From contig CAMBWL010000052.1 in assembly GCA_945871625.1 (NCBI GenBank), positions 1 to 6,463 of the forward strand: DNA of 6,463 nt, given 5' to 3'. This stretch comes from Bifidobacterium breve. Its GTDB lineage: Bacteria; Actinomycetota; Acidimicrobiia; Acidimicrobiales; Ilumatobacteraceae. How positions within the stretch are numbered: position 1 is the stretch's first letter; each line of letters starts with the position of its first letter. Of the stretch, positions 5,299-6,463 are shown one piece after another. The position numbers and the translations under genes were made by a program. The notes beneath the pieces were generated by a model. It made no database searches, was not told the DNA's origin, and saw nothing but the letters and a program-made list of their open reading frames with translations.

Positions 5299-6426
5299 TT
5301 ACAAAACTTTTAAGCAATCAACTGCAGTTTTGTCAAGCGCAGTTGCCGCGGCAAGATTTGTGATTTCGCCATTGACCGTGTTGACGCCAAGTTTGAGACA
5401 CTCGTCGCTTTGCGCCGCGTTTTTTGTGCCAAGTTTGGCGACTTCAAGAAGATATGGCAAGGTTGCATTGGTCAGCGCATAGGTGCTTGTGTGCGGCACG
5501 GCGCCTGGCATGTTGCCGACTGCGTAGTGCAACACCCCATGCTTTTCGTAGACGGGTTCTTTGTGAGTTGTTTCGTGGATTGTTTCGATGCAACCGCCTT
5601 GGTCGACGGCCACATCAACAATCACCGAACCACGCTTCATTGACTTGACCATGTCTTCGGACACGACGACGGGTGCGCGAGCGCCAGCGACGAGCACGGC
5701 GCCGATCACGAGATCTGCTTGGGCGATGTATCGCTCAATTGCACCGCGGTTCGAGGCGATGGTTGTGATTCGTGAGCGGATAATTTGGTCGATGAAACGC
5801 AAACGATCCAAATTTTTGTCGAGCAAGACCACTTCGGCTTCCATGCCACCGGCAATCCACGCTGAGTTCCATCCAACGTTTCCCGCACCGATGACCAAAA
5901 CTTTTGCGGGGTGCACACCTGGTGCGCCACCCATGAGAACTCCGCGTCCACCGTTCGGGCTCTGCAGATAAAAAGCGCCGACCTGAGTGGCGATACGACC
6001 GGCGATCTCGCTCATTGGTGCGAGCAATGGCAGTGAGCCATCTTTTTCTTGGACTGTTTCGTAGGCGATTGAAGTTGTTTTATTTTTTAGCAGCGCTTCG
6101 GCGACTTTTGGATATGCGGCGAGATGCAAATATGTGAACAGCGTCAGATCGGGTCGCAAAAAATCGAATTCTTTGGCTGTTGGCTCTTTGACCTTGACGA
6201 CCATTTGTTGCGACCAGGCCTCAGCGGCGCTTGAAACGATTGTTGCGCCAGCCGCCTCGTATTGGCGATCTTCAATTGAGGCGCCGAGACCTGCAGAAGT
6301 TTCGATAAACACCTCGACTCCGGCCCGCTCTAGTTCGCGGACGCCATCAGGGGTTAGGGCAACTCGTCCTTCAGAAGTTTTGGTCTCTTTAGGAACACCC
6401 AGTGTTTTGATTGCCGGGCTCGTCAT
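5299..6426 (-). CDS. ald: Alanine dehydrogenase (NAD-dependent)
   Basis: Ald catalyses the reversible oxidative deamination of L-alanine to pyruvate and ammonia with NAD+, in the cytoplasm. It can serve alanine use, ammonia assimilation or redox balance. With the ATG at 6426 the protein has 375 residues, near the 371 of the Mycobacterium tuberculosis enzyme, and similarity runs end to end. Residues matching the mycobacterial active site are present: Arg21 (GRVALTP), Lys80 (VKVKEP), His101 (YLHLAA) and Asp275 (VAVDQGGC). The NAD-binding fold shows VIGAGNVGWNSA with Gly180-x-Gly182-x2-Gly185, and Asp203 at the end of the next strand. Further signatures are SIAYETVQ, LPLLAPMSEIAGR, GGRGVLMGG and TSTYALTNATLPY. 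This excludes the related transhydrogenase alpha subunit, which lacks the last motif. The frame is open nine codons further to TTG 6453, but that extension is not family-like and the ATG lies 7 nt after a TANNNT box. It ends 2 bp from the zinc-ribbon gene. Confidence 0.96.
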   Translation of the reverse strand: MTSPAIKTLGVPKETKTSEGRVALTPDGVRELERAGVEVFIETSAGLGASIEDRQYEAAGATIVSSAAEAWSQQMVVKVKEPTAKEFDFLRPDLTLFTYLHLAAYPKVAEALLKNKTTSIAYETVQEKDGSLPLLAPMSEIAGRIATQVGAFYLQSPNGGRGVLMGGAPGVHPAKVLVIGAGNVGWNSAWIAGGMEAEVVLLDKNLDRLRFIDQIIRSRITTIASNRGAIERYIAQADLVIGAVLVAGARAPVVVSEDMVKSMKRGSVIVDVAVDQGGCIETIHETTHKEPVYEKHGVLHYAVGNMPGAVPHTSTYALTNATLPYLLEVAKLGTKNAAQSDECLKLGVNTVNGEITNLAAATALDKTAVDCLKVL

Positions 6427-6433
6427 TTGTATA

Positions 6434-6439
6434 AATCTA
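6434..6439 (-). promoter_or_regulatory. Putative -10 box of ald
   Basis: Read on the minus strand the hexamer is TAGATT, followed by TATACAA and then the ATG at 6426. The 7-nt spacing is ideal for transcription starting at the A of ATG. The region upstream of the start is AT-rich and has no Shine-Dalgarno. The window ends too soon to judge a -35 with confidence. Confidence 0.45.
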
Positions 6440-6463
6440 GTAGAAATATGCAATGCTTGGTTT

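Noticed and set aside
6427..6453. Nine-codon extension of ald starting from TTG 6453
   Set aside because: Known Ald proteins begin close to the first strand, and the ATG at 6426 gives the family length with a well-placed -10 box; the TTG start would put that box inside the coding region.

Overview
The window looks like ordinary chromosome of an actinobacterium, most likely of the Acidimicrobiia (for example a freshwater or marine relative of Ilumatobacter). This is an inference. It rests on the Thr-rich lipoprotein linker ending in TTTTLPPG, on an alanine dehydrogenase closely resembling the mycobacterial enzyme, on the start-site architecture described below, and on a base composition that is only moderately GC-rich by eye. 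No mobile element, tRNA, rRNA or CRISPR array is visible.

Layout from left to right: (1) the C-terminal half of gltD, the small subunit of glutamate synthase, on + and cut by the window edge; (2) a small lipoprotein with two LysM domains (+); (3) a 66-bp convergent gap filled by three tandem 22-bp palindromic repeats, the third running into the end of ddl; (4) ddl, D-alanine--D-alanine ligase (-); (5) a 71-bp divergent promoter region; (6) murF (+); (7) an 11-bp convergent gap; (8) a NylB-like serine hydrolase of the beta-lactamase/transpeptidase fold (-); (9) a 105-bp divergent region carrying a perfect 14-bp palindrome; (10) a 60-residue zinc-ribbon protein (+); (11) a 2-bp convergent gap; (12) ald, alanine dehydrogenase (-), whose upstream region runs into the right edge.

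Functionally the genes lean towards amino-acid nitrogen and peptidoglycan. GltD supplies glutamate, Ald interconverts L-alanine and pyruvate plus ammonia, Ddl makes D-Ala-D-Ala, MurF attaches that dipeptide to the UDP-MurNAc-tripeptide, and the LysM lipoprotein probably binds the finished wall. The hydrolase and the zinc-ribbon protein have no clear place in this scheme.

After gltD and the lipoprotein the strand alternates at every gene, so nearly every gene must be its own transcription unit. Consistent with that, five of the six complete genes have a TANNNT -10-like hexamer ending 6 to 9 nt before the chosen start codon and most lack a convincing Shine-Dalgarno sequence. That is the expected signature of leaderless transcripts. 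I did not see a clearly novel multi-gene system. The most unusual items are the repeat block, the promoter pattern, the palindrome and the zinc-ribbon mini-gene.
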